Of a stretch of DNA of 54,874 nt, positions 38,032-49,140 are shown in pieces. Each line of letters starts with the position of its first letter. Position 1 is the first letter of the stretch. The position numbers and the translations under genes were made by a program. The notes beneath the pieces are model-generated. The model was not told the DNA's origin. It made no database searches and was given only the letters and a program-made list of their open reading frames with translations. This DNA is from Cylindrobasidium torrendii FP15055 ss-10 (lineage: Eukaryota > Basidiomycota > Agaricomycetes > Agaricales > Physalacriaceae). The DNA is taken from positions 1-54,874 of the forward strand of contig KN880591.1 of NCBI GenBank assembly GCA_000934385.1. The letters are read 5' to 3'.

Positions 38032-38472
38032 ATTTCGCATGTTACCATGCGTGTTTGCGGGTGCGTCGTCTCCATTTCGCACTTCTTCCCATAGGTCTGC
38101 ATGTATCACACCGTCCTACGCATGTCTTTAATTTTCTATTTCTTTATCGTCTTTGCTAATAAGGCGTTGGTCTCTTCACACCAATGTAGCCTATGCCGAC
38201 GCAAGACTGAGGATAATGTTAACCTTGCGTAGGCTTCGCCAATCCATCGATCTACATGCATGTTACTCACACACCCAATCCATGGTTCTCCAACTGCTAG
38301 CGCTCATGAACCATTTATCGGAACTTTCGCCACTGGATGTTAACCAAAGAAATGATTAATTCATGTTTGATACATGTTCAAGGCTCTACATCTAAAGTCA
38401 CTATCCAAAACATCTTTTACCGATCTCTCAACAAAGTCAGCGGACATACTAGATCAGGTAAATGCGGGTCTT
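38032..38472. other. Intergenic, convergent 3' flanks
   Basis: No gene recognised between MDR copy 2 and the MYND gene. Confidence 0.55.
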
Positions 38473-39912
38473 TCAGCTTTCAGAATCACCGTATTTTGCG
38501 CACGCTCTCCACATGATCAATGAGTCCGTCCAATCCATGATATCAGCGCACTCCTGCTGGCTCAAGCAGGCTGACCTCTGGCGGAGTGCATCCCGATGCG
38601 CACCATATCTAATCTTCCTCCAGTTGACTTTGAGCTTCTTGTTTATCTCCTCCATGAATTTGCAAACAGGCTTATGCGGTACTTCGACGTGTTTCCACGC
38701 AGCAGCCTGGCACTCAGTCGAGCAGTACGAAGCTAGACAACAACGCTCGCATATCGCAAATCGCCGGTTCTTCGTCGTTGTTGTATGAGAACAGTCTGGC
38801 GCGGCACAAGCTTCCGATAGAGCAGCGTTGATGAGCCTCGTACAGGTCAGGCTTCGAAGACGGGCAAACTCCTCCTCCGAGAGTGTGCCGGCGCGCTGAG
38901 ATAGGTTTTCGGAGCGTTGCTGTTGGGGAGCGTTGATTCTCGGAGAGATCGTCTTGCGTTCTTCCTCGCTGAAGTCCCCGGTAGTGCCGTCAGGCGGTAT
39001 CATGAGCGAGTCTGCCCAAAACGTACTCCCAATGTTAATCAAGGTGGTCGCTTGTCCATCAGAACGATCCTTGAATGCGTCTGAGCGCAGTACGCGTGAG
39101 GCGAATCTGACAACGTCCAAGTTGTGTTTAGACCAAAGGTCTAAGGATTCAAAATCGAGAGTTCTGAAAGCGGCGGCCACCTGGCCAAGCAGGAGGAGTA
39201 AGGTGTTGAAGTTATCTGATCCACTTTGAGTATGCATGCGACTTTCCTCATCGAAAACACGATTTGCGTGGCCAATGAGTTGCGCTGGCCAGCGACCATC
39301 TTCAATGAAGGAAACGATTGGGGAGGTAGTTGCCGGGGAGAGCGTCCACAACGTACAAAACAGGATGAGGGGCCCGTCTGTTTCTGGGAAGGTGTCAAAG
39401 ATACGCCAAATCATGCCAACAACTTCCTTTGGCTTTCCCAGAAAAATGTCGTTATGTTGGGATGGCCAAGGGGCTCGTCCAGTCTGTTTGAATGCCTTTC
39501 TCGACGCCCTCACAAGACTATCAAGAGTCTTCCAATTAGAGCTCGAGTGTTGCATGGGCTCCCTGTCCATCCAGAGGCCAGCACTGACAATGCCACACAG
39601 ACTGTTGAAGAATTGCACTCCCGCTGCGGTGGCCGTTTTGGGCAGATCGGCGACCACGCAATTGTGGCTGACAGGGCAGTTACATACGAGCAGTGCTGAG
39701 CCTAGAGCCACAAGCTCCTCGCGTGTCCGGGGAGAGGTGATGCACTTTAATGCAGCTGAGAAGATCTCGGGATGGATAGATCGCAGTTCGTTGACTTTTG
39801 GGACGATTTCCTGATACATCCCAAAAAAGAATAGAGAGCAGCAACAAGGTAAAACTGATGGCGAGAGCGAGTCAACGAAGAAAGCGATTGATGCAGGATG
39901 CAGCATTGACAT
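38473..39912 (-). CDS. MYND-type zinc-finger protein
   Basis: Single frame, 479 aa from ATG 39912; a second ATG at 39819 is possible. The C-terminal region has the MYND set: CAAPDC...RFAICERCCLASYCSTECQAAAWKHVEVPHKPVC, with all Cys and His ligands of two interleaved zinc sites. The long N-terminal part (helical, GSALLVCNCPVSHNC, DFESLDLWSKHNLDVVRFA) matches the architecture of the many Agaricomycete MYND proteins of unknown role. MYND fingers bind proline-rich peptides, so it is likely an adaptor. The first residues are Cys/Phe-rich and may belong to an unrecognised intron. Confidence 0.85.
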   Translation of the reverse strand: MSMLHPASIAFFVDSLSPSVLPCCCSLFFFGMYQEIVPKVNELRSIHPEIFSAALKCITSPRTREELVALGSALLVCNCPVSHNCVVADLPKTATAAGVQFFNSLCGIVSAGLWMDREPMQHSSSNWKTLDSLVRASRKAFKQTGRAPWPSQHNDIFLGKPKEVVGMIWRIFDTFPETDGPLILFCTLWTLSPATTSPIVSFIEDGRWPAQLIGHANRVFDEESRMHTQSGSDNFNTLLLLLGQVAAAFRTLDFESLDLWSKHNLDVVRFASRVLRSDAFKDRSDGQATTLINIGSTFWADSLMIPPDGTTGDFSEEERKTISPRINAPQQQRSENLSQRAGTLSEEEFARLRSLTCTRLINAALSEACAAPDCSHTTTTKNRRFAICERCCLASYCSTECQAAAWKHVEVPHKPVCKFMEEINKKLKVNWRKIRYGAHRDALRQRSACLSQQECADIMDWTDSLIMWRACAKYGDSES

Positions 39913-40372
39913 GTTGGGTAAGTCTTGTTCAGAACAGTCCGCGTTGGATAAGTTCTCTCCCCAATCACGGTTAGTTTTTGTAAGGAAAAACTTGAAAGCG
40001 CACCCTGTGACAGGATACAATGGTAAGCTTATAGAGTTCGTCGTAGGCCAGTCGTAGGCCGTCTGTTTATATACTCACGGCCGCATTAATCATGTGACGG
40101 TGTTTTTGTTCTTTGGTCGTGGGCCATGCCTATTGTCAAGACAAACCTGGACCATCAGACTAGGTCAATAATTAGTACAATGAAATCCCAGGAAATGTTC
40201 AATCAAGTGACTGAACAAAGACAGTAGAGTGCCGGTATCTCGCACTTCTCACTCGTACTAGTAGTACAGACTTCTTGGCAACACGGACGCGTAGATAAAG
40301 CGAACTGGACCCAGATTGACTCGTTCGTCGAATTTATGCCGTGTAACGCTGTTACTTACACATGGTAGAAAG
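39913..40372. other. Intergenic, no gene recognised
   Basis: MYND gene promoter side. CATGTGAC at about 40094 is the only box noted. Confidence 0.5.
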
Positions 40373-41574
40373 CTACATATCCTCGCTACACACAAACACT
40401 TCATGCTTCTCCATCTCGATGCACCACGCGCCGATCAGTCTTCTCGACTCGTTTGTCTCATTGCCCTGGAAAGTCAAATATCTGATGCCCTTGCGCAGGA
40501 CGTAGTCCTCAATGGTTTGGAGATTGCCGAGGACCTCGGATTCAGGTATGATGAGCGCTCCGTCTTCTGTCATGTATCCTAAGGGCGGGGAAGGCGCGCG
40601 CGCGACTGTATGTTCAGGAAGGGTCGGACGTGCGAGCGGGGCTAGCTGGCTCTGAATTTCTGGAGAGAAGAACTTGATGAAGCTTGTGAGCTCGTCGTCC
40701 GGATCGGTGCGCGGTGGTACTTTGGATGGATCCGTGAAGTGTTGGAAAGGCCAGGGACCCGGAGGCGTACTTTGAGCCCATTCGGGGTTCGGCTGGGCTG
40801 CAAACTGGGGCATGGTGGGTGGAAGACCAGATCGACTGTGGAATGCACATGAGGACGTGATGCAATGTGCGCCGAGAGAGAAACTTACCCATTGAGACTT
40901 CCCTCTTGCATCTGCCTCTGTATCGCATCCGATTCCCTCTCTGGATAGAGTCCCATTGAATAATCTCTTCTTTCCATGTATTGGGCAATGGCGTATGTCA
41001 TCCCCATCCCTCGAGCTTCCCTGATGTTAACCTGTTGCATTCCCCGCAAGGCTCCCTCATACCCCACTCGACACGTTGTTCTCATCAAGTCCAGCTGCGC
41101 CTCTTGCATACCCAAGTCTTCCGAGTAATATGCGTAGTCGAACTTCAAACCCGCCTTGAGCTTCTTCGCGCCAGCCGAATCGCCAGGCTTAACGACCGTG
41201 TGCACTTCGAACTTTCGTAGCTTCTCATGAAGGTCCAGGAGCTGGCGGGATCGATGTTGGATGGCCTGCTGGTCACGAGAATCCGCGTCGTAGATACAGT
41301 TTTCGCATACACAGGTGAGGAATGAAAGGGAGGGCCACTCGCTGGAAGACGAGGGAGGTAAACCGAGGGTTCTGATAGCGAAGGGAGATACAGGAAGCGA
41401 AGGAGGAGTTATTGATGGTGGTTCAGAAGACTGTAATGGACCGGTGGGGGTGTCTTCGTCTGTCAATGGCCATGGGAGGCGATTCGGGAGTGTCGATGAG
41501 GAATTGGTTGGACGATTGGGAGGAAAAGGGAAATGCATGTGATTATGAGTATTAATGCCTTCGATGGGCTGCAT
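40373..41574 (-). CDS. Unrecognised protein family X, copy 1
   Basis: Exons 41574-40889 and 40835-40373 give 382 aa. N-terminus MQPIEGINTHNH with a Pro/Ser-rich region and VSPFAIRTLGLPPS; then CVCENCIYDADS, a possible metal-binding CxCxxC; a helix RSRQLLDLHEKLRKFEVHTVV; DSAGAKKLKAGLKFDYAYYSEDLGMQE; and a C-terminal ALIIPESEVLGNLQTIEDY domain ending MEKHEVFVCSEDM. I do not recognise the family. Copies 2 and 3 lie at 42,660-43,898 and 47,699-48,726 with increasing damage. This copy is the only clearly intact one. The upstream 300 bp are also conserved among copies. Confidence 0.7.
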
Positions 41575-42059
41575 GCTCTTTGATATGAAATCTCCAACTT
41601 TTCCCGACGCCAGTGGCTACAATGCTCTCGCGGCAAGCCTTTTTCGCCGATGAAAGATAATGATGGGAGAAAAGAAGAGGTTCCGGGTAGATGGGAGTCG
41701 CGGACCGAGCGTTCAGCCAATAAAAGATACGGCAGTGAGTTTTCCGGGACGAGGGAATTGGTTCGAAATGCAAGGAAAACTTTTTCATGGTGGTCGAAAA
41801 GCAAGGATGACCACGCAGAACCGGTCCGGCCGTGATCCGGTCAGCGATCAAGCTGACCACGACTATATCAACATCGACATGACAAGGCCCTTTGAGTACT
41901 ACCACAATGTTATTGGGCTGGTATGAATGCGGAACCTGGACTTGCAGACGGAAAATGTAGAGGTGGTATATGGTGTATGACTCTCCATCCAATTCGTAGC
42001 TTTGTTAAACTCATCAGAGGCTCTAGAGGGTGTGTATGATTTATTTACATAGGCGCAAG
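41575..42059. promoter_or_regulatory. Duplicated promoter region of family X
   Basis: The 41590-41880 segment recurs at about 43920-44190 and, inverted, at 47395-47690 (shared ATGATGGGAGAAAAGAAGAGG and neighbouring blocks). No coding region seen. Confidence 0.6.
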
Positions 42060-42659
42060 CTGATATCTCCGATGGGCAGCCAAGCTCATCCAAGTCGCGA
42101 AACTTGATAGGCTTACGGTCATCGGTTCCGTTGGCTCGGACGACAAGGTCGCGCACATGAAGGAGATCGATACCGACGACGTCGCCTTTGACTTTAAGAC
42201 TGATGTGCTCTGGATGTGCTAGAGAGCGAGGGCCCGCTCGATGTGTACGCTTCCTTTGTCTCTGCTTACAGATTGCCGTAGATACTGGGCGGGTCGACAC
42301 GCTCGGTGTACGGACACCGCGGAATGGATCTCAGCCTCGTACAACCATATGCCTTGAAACGCTAGTTCATCCCACCGCTTTCTCTTCGCGGTACCACCTT
42401 TCTCTGCATGATTTGCGGAGGCTGAGATCTCAACCCTCACACAGAACATCCTTGGGTATTGTCGCATTCAGCCTACGCGTACACGGCTTCATGGAGCTAA
42501 GTCTGGCGGACAAGTGGTCGAAAAAGTTCTATCGCGAGTGTCCGGCTTTGATTGCGAGTGGGGAAATCAAATACCACGGAAAGAAGTTGCCATTCTCTCA
42601 GACTGGAGAGGAAATCCTGCGTGTGCAGATGGGCGAGAATGCTGCCAAGAGAGTCATTA
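42060..42659 (+). pseudogene. MDR oxidoreductase relic (exons 6-8)
   Basis: IQVAKLDRLTVIGSVGSDDKVAHMKEI and IVAFSLRVHGFMELSLADKW...FYRECPALIASGEIKYH are clearly the last three exons of the MDR gene, closest to copy 2. Exon 7 is reduced to scattered pieces and exons 1-5 are missing. Homology stops within a few bases of 42660, where copy 2 of family X ends on the other strand. Confidence 0.85.
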
Positions 42660-43898
42660 CTACAAATCCTCACTACACACAAACACTTCATGCTTCTCCA
42701 TCTCGATACACCACGCGCCAATCAGTCTCCTCGACTCATTCGTCTCATTGCCCTGGAAAGTCAAATACTTGATGCCCTTCCGCAGGACGTAGTCTTCAAT
42801 GGTTTGGAGATTGCCGAGGACCTCGGATTCAGGTATGATGAGCGCTCCGTCTTCTGTCAGGTATCCTAAGGGCGGAGAAGGCGCGCGCGAGGCTGTATGT
42901 TCAGATTGGTTTGGCTGTGCCAATGGAGCCGGTTGGCTGGGAATCTTGGGAGACAATGTCTGGATGGAGTCTGAATCTGAGGACTCGTCGTCTTCGAGAG
43001 GGTTGCTGTCAACATACTGAGGACGGAATGTAATGAGCGCAGAGAGAGAGAAAGTACCTTGACATGTCAAAGATCGTGCCCTTGATAAACTTGAGATTCA
43101 ATGGCTCATTGTTCTTCACCTTCTCTCTTCACGTTTGAATCAGCTTCTTTCTCGCCGAGGACAAAACGGACGCTGAACATACACTATCCGCCGCAATTTG
43201 TCTGAATAATTCAACTGCCCTGCGTCGACGTTCATCTCTCTCTCCGCGTTCCCATCTGCGAGGCGTCCTGACCAATGATCTCCCGATTCTATGCGTCGTG
43301 CAATGGCCGGTGTCATCATCGAGGGCCGATCCGTTGTAAGGCCGACCTGTGCCATCCCCTCCCAGCTCGCCTCGGAGGACCCCGCTCGACACGCCGTTCT
43401 CACGTTATCCAACTGCATCTCCTGCACACCCAAGTCTTCCGAGTAATATACATAATCGAACTGCAAACCCGCCTTGAGCTTCTTCGCGCCAGCCGAGTCG
43501 CCAGGGTGAACGACTGTGTGCACTTCGAACTGGCGTAGCTTGTTGTGGAGGTCCAGGAGCTGGAGGGATCGGCGTTGGATGGCCTGGCGGTCACCAGAGT
43601 CCGCGTCGTAGATGCAGTTTTCGCATACACATGAGTGGAGCCAGATGGAGGGCCAGTCGCTAGATGCCGAGGGAGGTAATCCGAGGGTTCTGATAGCGTA
43701 GGGAGATACAGGAAGGGAATGAGTGGCTGTTGATGGAAGTTCAGACGGGGGTAGTGGTCCGACGAGAGTGTCTTCATCTGTGAAGGGCCATGGAGGGCAA
43801 TTCGAGGATGTCGATGAGGAACTGGTAAGACGACCGTGACTGGGAGGAAGAGGGAAACGCATGCGATCATGAATTTTGGTGCCTCCGATGGGTAGCAT
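42660..43898 (-). pseudogene. Unrecognised protein family X, copy 2 (probably broken)
   Basis: N-terminal exon from ATG 43898 (MLPIGGTKIHDRMRF) through CVCENCIYDADSGDRQ, KFDYVYYSED-like and EMNVDAGQLNYSDKLRRI to about 43205. The C-terminal exon is about 43034-42660 (ALIIPESEVLGNLQTIEDY ... CSEDL). The last 220 bases are nearly identical to copy 1 while the middle has diverged. Between 43035 and 43205 I could not find splicing that joins both parts in frame. A possible small exon (VKNNEPLNLKFIKGTIFDMS) ends in the wrong phase. It is listed as a pseudogene with that reservation. Confidence 0.55.
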
Positions 43899-44737
43899 GT
43901 TCGTTGGGATGATATCCTGAACGTTTACCAGTGACTGAAGCACTTTCGTTTGCAGATGAGAGATAATGATGGGAGAAAAGAAGAGGTTCTGAGTACATGG
44001 GAGTCGCGGACCGAGCGTATAGCCATTGAATACAACCGCAGCTGTCCTCAAGAGGCTTCACATGACTGCATTTTCCGGGACAAGGGACCTGGCTCAAAAT
44101 GTAATGAGAAATTCATCCTGGTGGTGGAAAGGCAAGGATGCTCGCGCAGAGGCGGTCCGGATGTGATCCGGTCCGACTTTTCGATCACGGACACTTGCCA
44201 GTGCTTGTTCTGCTCTGCGCACATTTGAGGCTGAAGCAGCACTGTCAACGTCTTCATAACGGCTGTAACTTGGGCTCAACAATAATGTTGAGTGATACAT
44301 GCTACAGCCGAAGTCATTGCTTATACTTACTGTCCTACAGCTCATCGATGCACAGTTTCTCAGCCATGCGTTCACGTCGCACTTTTTGGGTGCCAGGCCG
44401 GGTGGACCGCCGGGTTGCCCTTTCCAAACGAGAGTGATGACTGGCTCTTTCTTCAGTCTATCAAGTGTGAACAACTAGATCTTGTTCTTGCAGATGCACT
44501 ATAAACGTCTTCGTATTATCACTAGCGCATTATAGAAGAACTCATTGGTACCGGCGGCATTTTGCTGACGATTTACAAAGCAAGAGCGCGCAGACTACGG
44601 TCTTAATAAACACAGAGCTGGATACACTCGTGTTTACTGAGTAAATCCGTCAGCATGGTAAAGTCTGTCCTTTGTATAAAACGCGCCATCCCAGGCCCTT
44701 CGTCCATCGCTCACCTCTGTTTTTCTTCTTCGACACC
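43899..44737. promoter_or_regulatory. Duplicated upstream regions, family X copy 2 and DUF3237-like copy C
   Basis: 43920-44190 matches the family X promoter block. 44340-44737 matches 22200-22647, including TATAAAA at 44675-44681, 57 bp before the copy C start. No gene seen. Confidence 0.6.
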
Positions 44738-45405
44738 ATGTTCTCCAGGCTAGCTCTTTTTGCTGTGGTGATCTTAGCCGCATCTATCCCAGACCCCACA
44801 TTCACGAAGGTCTTTGATGTGTTGGTCGACATGCCAGATCTGTCGAACGGTCCACTGCCTTGTCCGTTCGGGCGTCGACTCCAAACCAGGTTCAATGGGT
44901 AAGTTCTGCGACCTTTGCATCCGTCGTGGTATCGCCAAGCCACATCTGACAATAATTATTACAGAGGCAACTTCACCGACGCAATCTCTGGCGCCCAAGT
45001 CGCAAACGTGAGATCCCCACTTCGGTGGGGAGCTTGGCCTCGTCAGTGACATCGGACGGATCTACACGGACGTGCGTCTCGCTATCGAGGATGCATCTGC
45101 GTTTCTGGAGATGCATGGATCTGGGTATGTCCTTGTCTTTCCCCCCTTCAATGCGCTCGCTTGGGCTCATGGCATCACCCGCAGAACGTTCGACAACTTA
45201 CACGCATACCAATACTTGTGAGCCAATCTGCCTCACAAAACCGCAGGATAATACTAGTCACAATGGACTTTGAACTTTCGATGTACCGTAGGCGTATCAA
45301 GACAGACTCGACGATGTATGGCTCGTTAGTAGACGAGTTCCTGTATGCCTCCATTGATGTCTCTCCTCTCAATCACCGTTGCCGTTGCTCATCTACAAGC
45401 TGGTA
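44738..45405 (+). pseudogene. DUF3237-like protein, copy C (frameshifts)
   Basis: MFSRLALFAVVILAAS and PDPTFTKVFDVLVDM with the same first exon border (44896/44897) as copy A. Exon 2 (starting at about 44966) has an extra base near 45006-45013, which brings a stop in WGAWPRQ. It also lacks nine bases present in copy A (DVRLAIEDASAF instead of DVRLAIKFIDEDASAF). A further length change after ASIDVS destroys the C-terminus. Introns are still recognisable. It is clearly a non-functional duplicate of copy A with its promoter attached. Confidence 0.8.
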
Positions 45406-46074
45406 AAAAAAATACTGGAGTCCTCTATCTGTCCGCAACGATAACCAAATGTGAACCGCACACAGGACGTTTTGATTCCCCTGTACATCGAATGCCTCGA
45501 ACACGTGCAGGTTCTGCGTTAGTTAGTTAGTTCAACTGTTCAATACAATTGTAAGGTCATATTGCTTGGCTCGATATAATACCATTCCCGGTGTGGTAAA
45601 GAATTGTCGAAGGCACTAGTCGCTCTGTCTGGCAGTAGCCGTGAGGCGTCTTTACTCGACAGGCTCAATTCATATTCAAAATAATGGTATAGTAGGACAA
45701 GATACCAAAGAATATTCCAAATCAGCATACACGTGTGTATGTGAGATTTGGAAAACATCTGTGGAGAGACCTTCGTGCTCTCGGTGCGCAGTCGGGGGAC
45801 CCTTGTTGCGCGCACACCGGGGGGCGTTGGCAGCTCGAGCTCCTGAAAGAGGATGTGGAATGTCCGTTATCGATGCACAAAAACTTCTTTGGGAGCCGGA
45901 AAACCCAAACCCTGGCGCGTCCTCATCCCGTTTTCTCTTCTGCCTAGCTCGGACACAAGTAAGTCCATGATCTATGAACGTATTTATGGAAAGACGTAGA
46001 TATTCTGTGGCTAATAATGGTACATCGGGAAAGCTAAACGAGTTTGTAAACGTAGACCATAAAAACAAGGAAAA
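45406..46074. other. Intergenic, no gene recognised
   Basis: Short frames on both strands; a minus-strand RKRDEDAPGFGF segment (about 45890-45950) is too short to assign. Confidence 0.45.
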
Positions 46075-47056
46075 CTATTGTAACTTTATAGGCCGCGCAG
46101 AGCGTATGCGACGTGGAATCCTACTAGGGCGTACTAGTTTCCCGCGCGAACACTGAGCTCTCTTTGGCACCGCCTTCAGCTGAGACTCGGGTCGTGTCTG
46201 CACTGCGAGTGCGCGCCAATCACCATCGTCCATAGTAGGCTCTTCGAATCGCACAATGGGTCCATCGTTAGCGTACGAGCGATCATCTACCCTCGCAAGC
46301 GCATCCGAAGATAGCACTTGCACCTCCTGTGCCCAGTCTGTGTTTCGGCAGTCCTTCTCCGATAATTCTTCGGACGACGTAGAGTCCGAAGAATGCGTGA
46401 GAGACGGACAATCACTGGAAGTCGGTGATGGCGCACGCCAGACGTCCGGCTGAGGAATAGATGGCCACCATGTCGCCAGAATCTTCATGACGGTCTCCAC
46501 AAGTGGGTGCTCAGTCCTCGGCCGCGATCTATGATGGAAGTTTTGATAGAGGAATTCATAGGACTGGACGATAGACGCGCAGGGATGGGCAGTCGTCGTG
46601 AATAGCGGGAGTTCCGGATATGGAAAAATGTGTTTGGTGACAACACCGGTTATAGGATGGCGTGTGTACAGAGGCAGAGTGAAATCGTCTAGGACTTCGA
46701 ATGTGTATGCGCAATGGTTTATGTGTTGGATCTACATGAGTCGTAAGTGAATGAGCTCTAGATAGCACTGGCATCTGGAAGACGTACCGTATAAAAGGGT
46801 ATGCGGCAGTGTGGTTCAGAGGTGTTATTATGCTCATATAGCTCTTTGATGGCCTCGAGTGCAGAATCAGATGGTATGAATGCGAAAGTGAAGGTGTCCA
46901 TGCGATCCGCTATTCGATATTGAACTTGACGCGTACGTGAGAACGAGGTTGCGGGTCTTTCTGAGAGAACGTACCTGGTATATGATTCTCCGAGCAGTCC
47001 GTGGCGTCATTGAACTCATCATAGTGAAGACCGGCACTGTATTCAAAAACAGACAT
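46075..47056 (-). CDS. Unrecognised Agaricomycete-type protein
   Basis: Exons 47056-46975, 46909-46788 and 46731-46075 join to 286 aa. MSVFEYSAGLHYDEFNDATD, then TFTFAFIPSDSALEAIKELYEHNNTSE, IQHINHCAYTFEVLDDFTLPLY and FPYPELPLFTTTAHPCASI. These phrases recall a large mushroom-specific family related to HNH-nuclease-like proteins, but no HNH residues are seen here. The tail is Ser/Asp/Glu-rich and ends in a basic stretch (SRIPRRIRSARPIKL). A partial duplicate of the region around VQVLSSDALA...TMDDG lies at 48,930-49,140. Function unknown. Confidence 0.65.
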
Positions 47057-47698
47057 CTAGTGAACTATGAATGATGCAACACGGAATCCAGAACTAGAGA
47101 CATACCCAAAGATTATCGCGACTGAGCAGCTTGGAATAGTATGGTATATCGCCGAATTCCGGATACGTGGAGATATCCTCGGAGCGATGAAGAATAGTTG
47201 TGGTCATGTCGATGTCGATGGTGGTGGTCGAAAGGCAAGTGATTGCCACTATTAGAAACGTTGAATTTACTCGATGCACACTTCCTGAATTTGAATAATG
47301 GGGCTCTGAGCGCCTTCGAAGAAAGCCATGCAGAGTCGAGTTGGAGGCAAGGATAAGTCGAGGACAAGACATCTTCAAATTGAAAAGCCGCGTTCTTGAT
47401 CACTGACTGGATCACGGCCGGACCGGCTTTGCGTGGCCGTCCTTGCTCGGTCCTTGCTTTTCGACCTTCATGAGAAAGCACTCCTTGCATTTCAAACCAA
47501 TTTCCTCGTCCCGGAAAACTCACAGGCCTGTCAGGTCCCTTGAGGACCTCTGCATGTTTCATTGGCTGAACGCTCGGTCCGCGACTCCCATTGACCCGGA
47601 ACCTCTTCTTTTCTCCCATCATTATCTTTCTTCGTCGAAAAGCGAGAGCATTGTAGTCACTGATGCCGATAAACGTCGAAGATTTCATCTCATCAAAC
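47057..47698. other. Intergenic with family X promoter block
   Basis: 47395-47690 is the inverted third copy of the family X upstream segment. No gene seen in the remainder. Confidence 0.55.
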
Positions 47699-48726
47699 AT
47701 GCAGCCCATAGAAGGCATTGATACTTATAATCACACGCGTTTCCCTTTTCCTCCCAATGATCGTCTTACCAGTTCCTCATCAACATCCCCGAAGCTCCTC
47801 CCATGGCCATTTACAGACGCAAACACTCCCATTGGACCACTACCCACCTCGTCTGAACCACCATCATCAGCATCTATTCCTTCGCTCCCTGTATCTCCCT
47901 ACGCTATCAGAACCCTCGGATTACCTCCCTCGGCATCTAGCAACTGGCCTTCCACTCATGCGTATGCAAAAACTGCATCTACGACGCGGACCGCCAGGCC
48001 ATCCAACGCCGATCCCGCTAGCTCCTGGACCTTCACGACAAGCTACGAACTTGTGCACCACGGTCGTTGCAGTCTGGCGAACTCGGCTGGCACGAAGAAG
48101 CTCAAGGGCGGGGTTTGCAGTTCGATTATGCGTATTACTCGTAAGACGTGGGTGTGCAGGATATGCAGCTGGATATCGTGAGAACGGCGTGTCGAGCGGG
48201 GGAGAGCTGGGAGGGGGATGGCACAGATTGGGCTTTCCTTCGACGATGATAGAGGACATTGCACACGTCGGGGGAAGTATTGGTCGGGAGGAGGCAGAGA
48301 TGCGGAGGAAGAGACAACTTACGCCCCCTGCCGCGGGGCCGGTTGTTGCACATCATGCACATCGTACGGTTCACGTTTTTGGGGGTTGTTCTCCCATTCA
48401 AAGCGAGGAAGAACTGATGTTTTTTTTTGGATGTGAAGGGAGAAGTGTGATGAAGAACGAGATTAAGCCCGGGGATATCAAGACGGCGCCTTCAGCCCCC
48501 GCCCGTAGGATTAGTACATGACGGAAGACGGACTAGCGCTCATCATCCCTGAATCCCATTGTCCTCGTCAATCTGCAGACCATCGAGGACTAAGGGCATC
48601 AAATACTTGACTCTCCAGGACAATGAGACAAACGATGCGAAGAGGCTGATTGGTGCGTGGTGCATTGAAATGGAGAAGCACGGGGTGTTCGTGTGTAATG
48701 AGGATTATATGTGGTTTGATGCGTAA
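47699..48726 (+). pseudogene. Unrecognised protein family X, copy 3 (decayed)
   Basis: MQPIEGIDTYNHTRFPFPP and LPVSPYAIRTLGLPPSAS are intact at the start, but the CxCxxC segment and everything after about 47940 is out of frame. Pieces of every later block are found in shifting frames: the KKLKGG region at about 48090, YMTEDG at about 48518, and CIEMEKHGVFVC near 48661. Several small indels. The whole gene length is kept, so decay is by point changes and indels rather than truncation. Confidence 0.75.
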
Positions 48727-48929
48727 ACATTCAGTGTTTCTTTCTACCACTAATGGCGACATCTTCACCCCCACTGCACGCGGACTCGCCTCTGCTTGCG
48801 AGAACACGACTTCTTGCGGTACTTACCACTGTACTTGATTATCAGGCCTTGCGAAACTCCCCTACTTCGGACTCTGCGTCGACCAAATAATTATCAGAAG
48901 AGGACCGCCGAATCGAATTATCAGAAGAG

Positions 48930-49140
48930 GACCGCCGAATCGCATGCAGAACGGGTTCAGGAGGTGCAAATGCTATCTGCGGATGCGCTTGCGGGTCGCT
49001 TGTACCCCAGCGATGAACCAACCCGTTGTTTCACTCGAAGGGGTCACGATGGACGATGGACGATGGCGCGCGACCCGACAGCTTCAGTTGAAGTTAATGC
49101 CCAAAGACAGTTCTGCGCTCGCGCGCCAAACTAGTTCGTC
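48930..49140 (+). pseudogene. Fragment duplicated from the 286-aa gene
   Basis: RVQEVQMLSADALAGR and, in another frame, GVTMDDGRWRA match VQVLSSDALAR and TMDDGDWRA of the gene at 46,075-47,056, here on the opposite strand and frameshifted. Confidence 0.6.
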
